64,000 bases of DNA, from the NCBI GenBank assembly GCA_036169595.1, contig CM069765.1:8175001-8239000 (forward strand), written 5' to 3'. Below the pieces are notes generated by a model. It searched no databases. It was not told where the DNA came from and worked only from the letters and a program-made list of their open reading frames with translations. Shown piece by piece: positions 1 through 17,208 of the stretch. Position 1 is the stretch's first letter, and each line of letters starts with the position of its first letter. Origin of the DNA: Dictyostelium firmibasis. Its lineage: Eukaryota; Evosea; Eumycetozoa; Dictyosteliales; Dictyosteliaceae. The position numbers were made by a program, and so were the translations under genes.

Positions 1-829
<829 letters not shown>

Positions 830-866
830 TTTAGTAATTCACTATTAATTAATTTTGTATTTGTGT

Positions 867-917
<51 letters not shown>

Positions 918-1004
918 TTTTCTTTCTTAGTTTAGATTTTTATTGAAAATGGTTGAAAATAAAAAAAAAAAAAACGTTTATTATAATTTTTTTTTTTTTT
1001 TTTT

Positions 1005-1037
<33 letters not shown>

Positions 1038-1130
1038 CTCTGTTTTTTTAAAATTTTATACACAGTCATCAACACACAAAATATCTCCCACTCATACACA
1101 CTCATCTACACATACACAATAAATTTAATT
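830..1130. other. Divergent promoter region with a TTTA repeat
   Basis: Separates the E2 gene (minus) from the La-family gene (plus). It holds a (TTTA)n microsatellite at about 866-920, poly-T runs, and a CA-rich leader (about 1070-1120, several CACA/CATACA units) just before the La-type ATG, which is probably 5' UTR. No gene is seen. Confidence 0.6.
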
Positions 1131-2350
1131 ATGAGTGATATTAAAATCAATGACATTAAAAAATCAATAGAATTTTATTTTGGTGACTCAAACCTTAGGA
1201 AAGATAAATTTTTATTTAATTTAGTCCAAACCAATAAAAATGATGGATGTAAGTAAAATTAAAATTTCTTTCTTATGTATATATTTATCTTATACACTTT
1301 CTAAAACATATTCATATTACATTTAAAAAAAAAATAGGGTTTTTTTAAAAATATTAATTCAATAAATAAATAATTAATAAATAAATAATAAATTTATAAT
1401 AATTATTAAAAATAGGGATTGATTTATCAACAATATTAGAATTTCAAAAGATAAAATCAATTTTAAATGATAATTCATTAACAGATGAACAATTAGATCT
1501 AATATTTAAAGATAACAAATTATTAATATTGAATCAAGATAAAAATAAAATAAAAAGGATTGAATGGCCAATTAAAGAGTTAACACAACTAGAGATTAAA
1601 GAAATTGATGAGAAAACAATTTATATTGAACCAATTACAAATTTAATTTCAACACCAGATTTAATTAGAAAAATATTATTAAAATCACCATTATCAGAAC
1701 AAAGAGAAGAGGGAAATGAAATTGAAAATGATGAATTAATTCAACATATTTCAATACCAAAATTTTCAGATAAAACATTAAAAGGATTTGCATTTATAGA
1801 GTTTTTAAACAAAGACATTGCAAACCAAACCATAAAAAATATTGATTCAAATCCAAATGAATATCAAAACTTAATTGCATTATCAAAGTTTGAATGGTTA
1901 GATAAGAAAAAACAATTCTCCTATTTAAATAATCCATCAAGATATTTAAAAATTTCAAATATTCCAACAACAATTCAAATAAATTTCAATAATAACAATA
2001 ATAATGATGGTGTTGACGATGAATTAAAAGTAATAAATCTTAGTGGTACTATCAATCAAAACAATAATATATTAAAAATGAATAAACCATATCTTTGGAA
2101 ATTTTTTGATGAACAAACCAATATATCTGTGTCATATTTAGATTACATAACTGGATCGGATAAAGCTATCCTAAAGTTTTCATCACAATTGGATATTCAA
2201 AATGCAATCGATCAATTTCAATTGGGTGAAATTAAACTTTATAACAATATTTTAACAATCATCCATTTATCTGAATCTGAAATTAATTCTCTAAAACAAA
2301 GAACTCAATCTCATGAAAAATCAAAGTTTGAAACTAAAAAAAATTATTAC

Positions 2351-2382
<32 letters not shown>

Positions 2383-2425
2383 TAACAACGATAATAAAAA
2401 CTATAATAAAAGAAAGAGAGATTAA
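1131..2425 (+). CDS. La-domain RNA-binding protein, LARP7-like
   Basis: Binds 3' U-tracts of RNA polymerase III transcripts and acts as an RNP chaperone in the nucleus. Exons 1131-1248 and 1416-2425, 375 aa. The La motif is at residues ~1-80 (FYFGDSNLRKDKFL, then WIDLSTIL across the intron). An RRM follows (~105-185) with RNP2-like TIYIEPI and RNP1-like GFAFIEF. Then a second RRM-like domain of xRRM type (~265-345; LWKFF...YLDYITGSDKAILKF) and a basic Asn-rich tail ending NYNKRKRD. The segment HISIPKF...KGFAFIEF resembles LARP7 and telomerase p65 more than genuine La, from my recollection of those proteins. The ATG at 1131 is required: the long exon-2 frame alone lacks the La motif. Could instead be the genuine La homolog. 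Confidence 0.85.
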
Positions 2426-2541
2426 GATTAATCTTTTTTTTTTAGTTTTTTTTTTAAAAATATTTATATGTACAAAATAATTTTCTTCTTTTTTTTTTTT
2501 TTTTTTTTATATAAAATATTAATTTAGTATAATTAACAACA

Positions 2542-3207
2542 TTAGTCCTCACCATTTGTATTATCTTTCAAGAAAACAGGACCTTTTTGAATTGGAATAT
2601 TTCTAAGTGTATGATATTCTTCAAATTTAATTAAACCTGGATTCTCCATAAATTTATCTTTAATCATTGGTTCTATAATTGCTAAATATCCACTAGTTGC
2701 ATGCTATTTTTAAAAATATAATTATAATAATATCATGAACATATTGTGGTTAGAATCTAATCATTCAAAATTTTGAACTGATTTTTCACATGCACGAATA
2801 CTACTGGTTTGAGTAATAAAAATAATAATAATAATAATTACATTTGTTTTTAATAATGAAGGATTATTAATTAATTCTTTATTGATTTCTAATAGTTTTC
2901 CTTTTAAACAACTTCTTAAAAAGTATTCTTTTCCATTTGAACATGTTATAACACATAAGATTGTATTTGATTGTAATTTGAAACCACCAGTTTTTCTAAC
3001 ACCTGATACTTCATTATTTACTGCATTTTCTCTGAATTCAATCTTTGAAATCTCTTGTTGTAATACTGGATGTGATGGTGCAACACCAATAACCGCTAAA
3101 TCATTAGTATGTTGATTAACATATTGATCCTCTGTTATATTTGCATCAGTTGATGTAGTATCAATAAAATAATATTGTGTATAATATCTTTCAATTAAAG
3201 TTCTCAT
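2542..3207 (-). CDS. ABITRAM/FAM206 (Simiate) family protein
   Basis: Small lipoyl-like/GcvH-fold family protein known in animals as actin-binding transcription modulator; its biochemical role in amoebae is unknown. Two exons: 3207-2842 and 2703-2542, phase 0, 175 aa (human protein about 181). N-terminal MRTLIERYYTQYYFID, central GVAPSHPVL and GKEYFLRSCLKGKLLEIN, C-terminal exon ATSGYLAIIEP followed by a charged tail ending NGED. The reading frame runs on past the first exon into repeats, but a good GT donor at 2841 and acceptor at 2704 restore the conserved SGYLAII segment. Divergent from BOP1 (367 bp between starts). Assigned from the overall pattern rather than a signature motif. Confidence 0.7.
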
Positions 3208-3365
3208 TTTATTTTTTTACTAATCTCTTATTATGATGAGAGTAACGATTATAATCCTTAGAATATCTGAAAAAAATTTAAATAAAAAATTAAATAAAAA
3301 AAAATAAAAAAAGAAAAAAAAAATTATTAATAAATCTTTTTCAGTTTTGATTGACTAAAATTTAT

Positions 3366-3407
<42 letters not shown>

Positions 3408-3574
3408 TTTTAATTTTTTTTTTTATTTTTTTCGAAAAAAACCGAATTGAATTTTTTTTTTTTTTTTGTCGTTCGTTTTTCATTTATTATTTTTTTTTAA
3501 ATTTTTTTATTTTTATTTGTTTATCTATACTTTTTATTTATTTTTTATATAAATAAAATAGTAATAATAAAAAA
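3208..3574. other. Divergent intergenic region, poly-T rich
   Basis: Between the ABITRAM-like gene and BOP1. Almost only A/T with long T runs (3364-3425, 3455-3500). The only C/G-bearing spots are around 3432-3445 and a GTCGTTCG at about 3468-3475, which may be promoter elements of either gene. No ORF or RNA gene seen. Confidence 0.5.
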
Positions 3575-4303
3575 ATGAATAAAGGTAAAGTGGCAACTAA
3601 AAAAACTGTACCAACAGCAGCAGTTCCAGTTGAAACTAAAGTTGTAAATAATAAGAAATCAACACCAATTGCAGTTTCAGAGCCAAAGAAATCAACACCA
3701 ATTGCAGTTTCAGAGCCAAAGAAATCAACACCAATTGCAGTTTCAGAATCAAAGAAATCAACATCAACACCAACCACAGTCTCTAAATCACCAGTTTCAA
3801 CAATTACCACACAAACTTTAGGTAAAAGAACCAAGTTTCCAGTTGTAAGAGATGAAAAAGAGGATGACGAAGAAAAATTAGATTTTGGAAATATTGATTT
3901 AAATAATTATAATAGTGAAGACGATGAAGATTATGAAAGTGATGGAGATGATGAGGAAGAAGATGAAGAAGAAGAAGAAGGTGATATTAATGGTGTACAA
4001 TATTCAGAATCTGAAGAAGAAGAAGAAGAAGAAGAAGGTGGTATTAATAAAGCATTATTAGAAGCAGAAGATTCATTGGTTGAATATCAATCAGAAGATG
4101 ATAGTGGTTCAATCTCTTCAAAATCTTCATCATCAAATAAAAAAAATAATGATGAAGAAGAAGAAGTTGCACCAAATAAACGTTGGACAAATGATCCAAA
4201 TCAATTTTATGATAGTGATGATTCTTCTGAAGATGAAGTAAGTATTTTTTAAAAAAATAAAATAAAATTAAATGAAAATATTAATTATTATTTATTATTT
4301 AAA

Positions 4304-4346
<43 letters not shown>

Positions 4347-6249
4347 GTCATTAGTAAATAGAATTGGTAATGTACCACTTGAATGGTATGATGATTATGA
4401 TCATATTGGTTATGATGTTGATGGTAATAAAATTATGAAAACAGAATCAATGAAAGATTCAATTGATAAATATTTAGATCAACAAGATCCAAACTTTTGG
4501 AGAACAGTTTATGATAAAGTTAACGATAAGAAAGTTATACTTTCAGATGAGGATATGGCATTATTAAAGAGTATTCAAAATAAACATTTTATTCCAGGAT
4601 ATGATCCATATGCAGATTGGTATGATTCAGGTAATAATCATCCAGATTCAATTCATCCAATGCATAATGCACCAGTACCAAAGAGTTCATTCTTCCCAAA
4701 TGGTACAGATGAAGAGAGAGAAATTCGTCGTTTAACTAAAGCAATTCGTATGGGTTGGATTAAATTGAATAGAAAGGATAGAGATGGTCAAAATAAACAA
4801 AAGAAGGAAGGAACATTTGATTTATGGGCTGATGAAGGTGAAGAGAAAGAGAAACAAAAAGGTATTAGACGTATTTCAGCACCAAAACAAAAGTTACCTG
4901 GTAATGTTGAATCATTCAATCCACCAGAGGAATATCTTTTGAATGAGAATGAATTAAAAGCATGGCATTTAATGGACCCAAGAGAACGTCCACATAATTT
5001 TATACCACAAAAATATAAATCACTCCGTCAATTACCAATCTATAACAAATTAATTAAAGAACGTTTTGAACGTTGTCTTGATCTTTATCTTTGTCCACGT
5101 ACAACTCGTGTAAAACAATTTACAAAAGATCCAACTAAATTCCTTCCAACACTTCCAAAACCACAAGATCTTCGTCCATTCCCATCTCATGAGGAAATTC
5201 AATTCCTAGGCCATAAAGCTCGTGTAAGATCAATTTCAATATCACCAAATGGTCAATGGTTAGCAAGTGGTTCAGATGATTGTACCGTTAAAATTTGGGA
5301 GGTTTCAAGTACACGTTGTGTCTATTCATTAGAGGTTGAAAGTGAAGTACAAACCGTAGCATGGAATCCAAATCCTCTCTACAATATTTTAGGTGTTGGT
5401 TATAGTAATAAAATTATCATCATTACACCACCACTTCATGGTGTTCAATCTGAACATTCTGCAGAAACTGAAAAAATCCTTACAAAACCAGCCACAGATT
5501 CAACCACTGAACAACAACAAAATAAATCTGTCAATTGGTATCAAGTTACAGGTGCCGACAAAGCAGTACTTCTTGAAAAAGGTGTACGTATTGAAATTCA
5601 TCATCCATTCACCGTAAAGAATTTAACTTGGCATTATAAAGGTGACTACTTTTCAACAACATCACCAGAGGAAGGTACTCGTTCAGTTAAAATTCATCAT
5701 CTCTCAAAGAGAGCCACTCAATCACCATTTAGAAAGAGTAAAACTCCAAATCAAGTCACTCGTTTCCATCCAAATAAACCAATTTTCTTTGTTGCCGATC
5801 AAAATATAATTCGTGTTTATGATCTTATGAAACAAGAATTAATCAAAAAGTTAATCACTGGTTGTAGATACATTAGTTCAATCGATATTCATCCACTTGG
5901 TGATAATGTCATCATGGGTGGTTACGATAAAAAAGTTTGTTGGTTTGATTTGGATCTTTCTGTACGTCCTTATAAAGTTTTAAATTATCATAAAATGGCC
6001 GTACGTAAAGTAATCTATCATCCAACTTTACCTTTATTTGCTTCTTGTTCTGATGATCTTTCAATTCATGTTTTCCATGGTATGGTCTATGATGATCTCT
6101 TACAAAATGCTCTCATCGTTCCACTTAAAATCCTTAAAACTCATCAATCAGTTAATGATTTAGGTGTTTTAGATATTGCTTTCCATCCAAAACAACCATG
6201 GATCTTTTCTTCTGGTGCTGATTCAACTATAAGATTATACACAAATTAA
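3575..6249 (+). CDS. bop1: Ribosome biogenesis protein BOP1 (Erb1), WD40
   Basis: Component of the PeBoW complex (Pes1-Bop1-WDR12) needed for 27S/32S pre-rRNA processing and 60S assembly in the nucleolus. Exons 3575-4237 and 4348-6249, 854 aa. Residues 1-220 are low complexity: a three-fold repeat of KKSTPIAVSE and very acidic Glu/Asp blocks typical of nucleolar proteins. The BOP1NT domain begins in exon 2 (VPLEWYDDYDHIGYD, ...IPGYDPYADW, NPPEEYLLNE, RLPIYN-like) and is followed from about residue 500 by WD40 repeats (GHKARVRSISISPNGQWLAS, ASGSDDCTVKIWE, FSSGADSTIRLY at the C-terminus). The intron holds an ATT array. Lies 299 bp upstream of the DDX24 gene on the same strand; both act in 60S maturation. 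Confidence 0.96.
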
Positions 6250-6548
6250 TTTAAAAAAAAAAAAAAAAAAAAATATTAAAAAAAAAACAATAAAAAAAAA
6301 ATTTTAAAAAAAAATATAAAACAATCCAATAATTTATTTCAAATATTTCTGACTCCTTTTCTTTTTTTTTTTTTTTTGCCATTAAATATATTTATTTTAT
6401 TATTTTAAAAAAATTTTTTTTTATTACGACTCGTCGTTTTTTTTTTTCGTTTTTTCATTTTAAAATTTTTTTTTTTTTTTTTTTCAAATTTTCTATAATT
6501 TTTATTTTTTTATATAATTCGATAATATATATATATATATTTATATAA
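6250..6548. other. Intergenic A/T tract between bop1 and ddx24
   Basis: Poly-A, then poly-T runs, a GACTCGTCG island at about 6427-6435 and a short TA repeat just before the ddx24 ATG. Likely terminator of bop1 plus promoter of ddx24; nothing else seen. Confidence 0.5.
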
Positions 6549-9368
6549 ATGGCAAAAAAGAAAATAGAAAATAAAAATTGGAAAAAGATTGATACAAATA
6601 ATCAATTACTTTTTGAACAAGGTGGTTTTTTAGGATTAGAAGAAATTGATCCAAATGATTACTTTTTAACTGATAAAAATGTTGATAAAATTGAAAAACA
6701 ACAACAAGAACAACAACAACAAAAAGCAATAAAAGCAAAACAACAAACAAAACAAACACAACAAAAACCAACAAAAACTACACCAAAAACACAAAAGAAT
6801 CAAAAACCAGGTGATAAAAAAAGAAAATTTAAAAAAGGTAATGATGATTCAGATAATGAATATGGTGGTTTTGAAGATGACAGTGACGATGAAATCTCTG
6901 CAGTTCAAAAGAAACCAAGAATTATTAAAGCCACTGAAACTGTTGATATGAGTTCTGAATTATTAAACACTTTTATTGAAGGCACTATTCATTTTAAAAA
7001 GAAACAAAGAAAAGCATTAAAAGTTAAACAAATTATGGACAGTGAAAAAGAAAAAGAAAAAGAAAAAGAAGAAGAAGGCGAGGAAGAAGAAAAAGAAGTA
7101 ATTAAACCATCACAACAACAAAAACAACAAAAACAAAAACAACAACAACCACAAAAAGTAAATAATAAAAAATTAAATAAACAAGATGAAATGGTAGTAG
7201 AAGAAGAAGAAGAACAAGAAAAAGAACAACAACAAGAAACAGAAGATGTTGAAGAACAAAAAGAAACTAAAAAACCAATTAAAGAGAAAAAAGCTAAAAC
7301 TCAAAAACAAATTGATGCCGCTAAAAAAAATAATAATAAATTAGAAAAGATTAAAAAGAGAAAGGAGATTTCAGAACAAAAAACAATCTCACTAGAGGAA
7401 CAAGATCAATTGGATATGTCAGAATGGAATAGTTATAATCTTGATCCATTAATTCTTAAAGGTTTACGTTCATTAGGTTTCTCAAAACCAACTGAAATTC
7501 AATCATCTGTAATTCCAGTTGCAGTTTCATCAGGTTATGATATTATTGGTGCTGCACAAACTGGTTCAGGTAAAACTTTAGCATTTGGTATTCCAATGGT
7601 TCAAAGAATTTTACAACATTTAAGAAAACATGGTCAAAGTGTTGAAAAAGTTAAAGAACAAAATGAAATTGAACAACAAGAAGAAAAGGAAGAAAAAGAA
7701 GACGAAGAGGAAGAGGAAGAAGAGGAAGAAGAATATAGATCAATAGAATATAGAAAATTATTTTCTTTAGTAATTTGCCCAACTAGAGAATTAGCAATTC
7801 AAGTTACTAATCACATTAAATCAATTATTTCACATACAAATTTAAAGGTAATTTCAATTGTTGGTGGTATGGCATCACAAAGACAACAAAGAGTTTTATC
7901 AAAGAGACCAGAGATTGTTGTTGCAACACCAGGTCGTCTTTGGGAATTAATTACTGAAGGTCATCAACATTTAGTTGAATTAGAAAGTTTATTATGTTTA
8001 GGTATTGATGAAGCAGATCGTATGGTTGAACAAGGTCATTTTGCAGAGTTGGAAAGTATTTTAAAGACATTACCAATTCATCGTACTGCAATGTCAAAGA
8101 AAGAGAGATTAAAGAAAAAAGAAACTGAAGAGAAACGTAATAAACGTAGAAAAGTTGATAAATTAAATGAAAAAGGTGAAATGATTAAAGGTAAAGATGA
8201 GGAGGATGATGAAATTCCAGAAGAGGAAATGGAAGAGTTAGAACAAGAGGAACAAAATCATCTCACCACCACACATAAGAGACAAACATTTGTTTTCTCT
8301 GCAACACTTGTAAACATTCCAGGTGATGGTAATGCACCAGCTAATCAAAAGAAGAAATATAGAAAGTTATCACCAATTGAAAGTTTAATTGAAAAAGTAC
8401 GTTTCCAACGTGACTATAAATTAATTGATGTCACTCAAAAGAGATTAACAGCAAAGAATCTTTTAGAAACTAAAATATTTTGTAATCTTGAAGAGAAGGA
8501 TATGTATCTTTACTATTTCGTAGAGAGATATCCAGGTCGTACTTTAGTATTTGTAAATTCAATTGATTGTGCTCGTCGTTTAATTCCAATCTTTAATATA
8601 TTGGAGGTACCAGTATTTTCATTACATGCTCAAATGCAACAAAAACAACGTTTAAAGAATCTCGATCGTTTCCGTACTTTAGATAATGTGGTTTTAATTG
8701 CAACAGATGTTGCAGCTCGTGGTTTAGATATTCCATTGGTTCAACATGTAATTCATTATCAAGTACCACGTACAACTCAATTATACATTCATCGTAGTGG
8801 TCGTACAGCTCGTTCCGATCAAGATGGTATTTCAGTTGTATTGGTAACACCAAAGGAGCGTCCACTTTATATTAAGTTGGATAGTTCAATTGAACATGAT
8901 ATTGGTAATTTCCCAATTGATCTTCGTTATATTGAAGGTGTAAGAGATAGAATTGAAGTGGCCAAGGAAATCGATCAATTATCTCATAAATCTCAAAAAG
9001 AAAATAGAGAGAAAAGTTGGTACAAAAAACAAGCCGAAGAAATGGATATTGAATTAGATGGTGACTTTTTCGGTGAAAACTCTGACGATGAACAATCTGA
9101 AGATACTCGTATCGCCGAACAAAAGAAACAATTTAAATTAAAACAGTTAAGAGCTGAATTAAAACATTTACTCTCTCGTTCACTCTTACCAAGAGGTGTT
9201 TCTCAATCTTATATCACTTCTTCAGCAATTCAAGAATTAGAATCAAAGAATAAAGCAACTGCTTCAACTGATTTCTCTAATAAAGCTAAAAATGTAATTG
9301 GTAAAAAAGCAAAGAAAATTGCTATTGAAAATCATTCAAAAGATTTAATAAAAAATAAAAAGAAATAA
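6549..9368 (+). CDS. ddx24: DEAD-box RNA helicase DDX24/Mak5
   Basis: ATP-dependent RNA helicase acting on pre-60S particles in the nucleolus. Single exon, 939 aa; starts MAKKKIENKNWKK after an A/T leader. The N-terminal ~280 residues are low complexity (poly-Gln, Lys/Glu blocks). The helicase core shows the Q motif (GFSKPTEIQSSVIP), motif I GAAQTGSGKT (~334-343), PTRELA, TPGR, motif II as IDEADRMVEQGHFAEL (~486), motif III SAT (~584), and HRSGRTARSDQDG (motif VI, ~748). The DEADRMVE.GHFAEL signature is typical of Mak5/DDX24. Two acidic insertions, one after motif I (~375-400) and one between motifs II and III, match the family habit and are exaggerated here. All catalytic motifs are intact. 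Confidence 0.95.
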   Translation: MAKKKIENKNWKKIDTNNQLLFEQGGFLGLEEIDPNDYFLTDKNVDKIEKQQQEQQQQKAIKAKQQTKQTQQKPTKTTPKTQKNQKPGDKKRKFKKGNDDSDNEYGGFEDDSDDEISAVQKKPRIIKATETVDMSSELLNTFIEGTIHFKKKQRKALKVKQIMDSEKEKEKEKEEEGEEEEKEVIKPSQQQKQQKQKQQQPQKVNNKKLNKQDEMVVEEEEEQEKEQQQETEDVEEQKETKKPIKEKKAKTQKQIDAAKKNNNKLEKIKKRKEISEQKTISLEEQDQLDMSEWNSYNLDPLILKGLRSLGFSKPTEIQSSVIPVAVSSGYDIIGAAQTGSGKTLAFGIPMVQRILQHLRKHGQSVEKVKEQNEIEQQEEKEEKEDEEEEEEEEEEYRSIEYRKLFSLVICPTRELAIQVTNHIKSIISHTNLKVISIVGGMASQRQQRVLSKRPEIVVATPGRLWELITEGHQHLVELESLLCLGIDEADRMVEQGHFAELESILKTLPIHRTAMSKKERLKKKETEEKRNKRRKVDKLNEKGEMIKGKDEEDDEIPEEEMEELEQEEQNHLTTTHKRQTFVFSATLVNIPGDGNAPANQKKKYRKLSPIESLIEKVRFQRDYKLIDVTQKRLTAKNLLETKIFCNLEEKDMYLYYFVERYPGRTLVFVNSIDCARRLIPIFNILEVPVFSLHAQMQQKQRLKNLDRFRTLDNVVLIATDVAARGLDIPLVQHVIHYQVPRTTQLYIHRSGRTARSDQDGISVVLVTPKERPLYIKLDSSIEHDIGNFPIDLRYIEGVRDRIEVAKEIDQLSHKSQKENREKSWYKKQAEEMDIELDGDFFGENSDDEQSEDTRIAEQKKQFKLKQLRAELKHLLSRSLLPRGVSQSYITSSAIQELESKNKATASTDFSNKAKNVIGKKAKKIAIENHSKDLIKNKKK

Positions 9369-9424
9369 AATAAAAATAAAATAAAAAAAAAATATAAAAA
9401 AAAAAAAAGAAATTTATTATCTTA

Positions 9425-10026
9425 TTATAAAATAAATGAAACAATAATAAATGATACAATTATTAATAATTGAATTCTAGAATTTGATAATTTAAATGAT
9501 TCATTCTTGTCTACACAATTATCAATTGTACTAGTTTTTGGTAGATAACCAGAATATTTTCCGTTTGCTTGAAAAAAAAAATAATTAAAATAAAAAAAAA
9601 ATAATAAAAAAATATTAATATATTTATTATTAAATAATAAGGTTTGAAAATAATTTTTAATTATTAACTTACCTGATAAACCACCACTTGCTGGGACAGA
9701 TGATTTCAAATAGCATTGATTTCCTGTTTGAGTAAAAGCAAAGCATAATGGAGTTTTTTGACATTTTGCGCAACAATCCTCTGGTGTATTAAGATTAACT
9801 AAAAATAAAATTTTAAAAAATTAATTAATTATTATTATTATTATAGTTTTAATAAATGTTTGGTTATATTTACATGTTCCACCTGTGAGATCGTTTCCAA
9901 TGTAATCAAAATTTGGAATAATAGTACAATTTCCTAAATTACTACATCCACATCCAGATGATCCAGCTTGACATTCACATTTTCCATTTTTACAAATACT
10001 AATTTAGAATTTATATTAATAATTGT

Positions 10027-10064
<38 letters not shown>

Positions 10065-10699
10065 TTTTCTTACCTTCTTGGACCACAATTAACCTGATAA
10101 CATGATGAATCTTTTGGAGGTTGAGTACAAAATTCTCCTGTGTAACCTTCAAGACATGTGCATTTATTTCCACCTGCAGATGCTGTAGTAGCATTACATC
10201 TACCATAATAACCACAATTAACTCCATAGCATGGTGTATAATCTGATTTTACTGAACAAGTTGGACCTTCATAACCTGGTTGACAAAGACATAAACCAGA
10301 TACACCATCAGGTGCTCTCATACCACCCATACATACACCATCATTTAAGCATTTAACATTCTTGCATGCATTTAAATCTTTTTGGTCAAGACAACTCCAT
10401 TGAATTAAAAGTGTATTTAAATTAACAGTACTCCAACCGGCTGTGCCATAATTGGCAATCTCTGTTGGGAACCAATAGTTTCCAGCACCCCAACAATTTG
10501 GAGAGTTTGTAGTGTTTGGACAACCAGAACAACAATGAATATTCTTTAAAGTTCCGTCATTATAATATGCTGTTACATTCAAACCAGCAGTATATGCATC
10601 AATATTTGAAATATCAACAAATAATAAATTATTGAAATCAGTTGCTCCACCTTCAAATAATGTATATTCAGCACCACATTGTCCTTTCTAATTTTTTTA

Positions 10700-10738
<39 letters not shown>

Positions 10739-11059
10739 AAAAAAAAAATCAATCAATTAGTTTCTTAAACTAAAATTTTATATATATATGGTAAAAAAAA
10801 AAAAAAAAAAAAAATTAATATTTTTTCTATATACATTCGTAACTGGAGCAGATCTATCACCGGTACCTTGATCAGGGATAATGTAGGTTACATTTCCATT
10901 AAATGGAACATCACAATTTGATTTAACAATTGTGGATTCTAAATAATGAAATTGAGATGGACAATTATTTTCAATAACATATTTAAATCTATATGAAAAT
11001 GATAGTTGTACTATTGATAAAATAATAAATAATTTTAAAATGTTTTTTATGTAATACAT
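9425..11059 (-). CDS. Secreted EGF-like, Cys-rich protein, probably GPI-anchored
   Basis: Function not known. Five exons (11059-10835, 10687-10074, 9998-9874, 9798-9673, 9567-9425), 410 aa, phases close. N-terminal signal peptide (MYYIKNILKLFIILSIVQ...SFSYR). An N-terminal Cys domain (CPSQFHY...CCSGCP) is followed by two or three EGF-type modules (C.NDGVC...CLCQPGYEGPTC; CGYYGRC...CTCLEGYTGEFC; CKNGKCEC). Next comes a short segment CCAKCQKTPLCFAFTQ...CYLKSS that resembles a PAN/apple domain. The C-terminus is Ser-containing then hydrophobic (LLIIVSFIIVSFIL), as in GPI-anchored Dictyostelium surface proteins. The ATG at 11059 is the first; the in-frame TTG six bases upstream is not a start. 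Probably an adhesion or matrix protein; ligand unknown. Confidence 0.85.
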
Positions 11060-16302
<5,243 letters not shown>

Positions 16303-16480
16303 AAATCATATTTATATATAAATATTAACAATAAAAATAATGACAATCAATATTTTTTTTTATTGATTGTTTTACCAAAAACAAAATAATTTTATTTTTA
16401 TTTTTTTAATTTTTATTTTTTTTTTATTTTTTTTTTTTTTTTTATTTTTATTTGGACACATATGTGAACAATTTTTTTTT

Positions 16481-16512
<32 letters not shown>

Positions 16513-16542
16513 TTTCGATATATTAATAGAAATTTAAATAAT

Positions 16543-16848
16543 ATGAATATTTTAAAATCAGTACCACCAACAAATGCTCAATTAATTAGAACATACAGAT
16601 CCATTATTAGAAAAGCTAGTAATGAATTAAAATATACAAATTTTGAATATTTCAGATTAAGATTAAGTAATTCATTCAAAGAACCAGTTGAAAATGATTA
16701 TGTTAAATTTAGAAAATATCAAGTATGTTATCTTTTTTTTTTCATTAATAAATCTATCACTATGTGAAAATTATTTATTAATAGTTATTTTTATTAAATT
16801 AAGGATGCAGTTTATTTATTAAATAATAATTTGGGTAATACATTATAA
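16543..16848 (+). CDS. LYR-motif microprotein, MIEF1-MP-like
   Basis: Two exons, 16543-16722 and 16804-16848, 74 aa: the frame reads MNILKSVPPTNAQLIRTYRS, and the second exon encodes DAVYLLNNNLGNTL. The LYR-type motif is TYRSIIRKA (residues ~17-25). LYR proteins are small three-helix adaptors in the mitochondrial matrix that bind acylated ACP and assist assembly of respiratory complexes or mitoribosomes. The pattern LKYTNFEYFRLRL...SF and the C-terminal LNNNLG closely parallel human MIEF1-MP (LRYTDRDFYFASI...LNGKLG), a mitoribosome assembly factor encoded by an upstream ORF of MIEF1. Here it is a free-standing gene. Without the intron the frame would end in read-through residues, so the splice is needed. 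Confidence 0.82.
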
Positions 16849-17208
16849 GAAAAAAAAAAAAAAAAAAAAAAAAAATAAAAAAAAAAAAAAAAAAAATTAA
16901 ATTATGAAAATTAACAAAAATAAAAACTTGTAAATAAAATAATAATGGCTTTAACTTTATTTGTGCAAATTCATATTAATTTAAAACAACCCAACATGCG
17001 AAAGCGAACATGTCTTTTTGCTTTTTTTGAAAAAAAAAAACTATTTTTTTTTCAAAATTTTTTTAATTTTTTTTTATTTTTTTAATTTTTTTTAATTTTT
17101 TTTTTTTCTTTTTTTTTTTTTTTTTCAAAACTCATACCCAAACTTTTTTTTTTTAAAAAACTATATTTATATTCATATATAAATAAAGAACAGTAATAAT
17201 AACAAAAG
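16849..17208. other. Intergenic region before cct5
   Basis: Poly-A tail region of the LYR gene, then T-rich promoter of cct5. One mixed-composition patch at 16975-17022 (AACCCAACATGCGAAAGCG...) may be a regulatory element. No gene seen. Confidence 0.5.
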
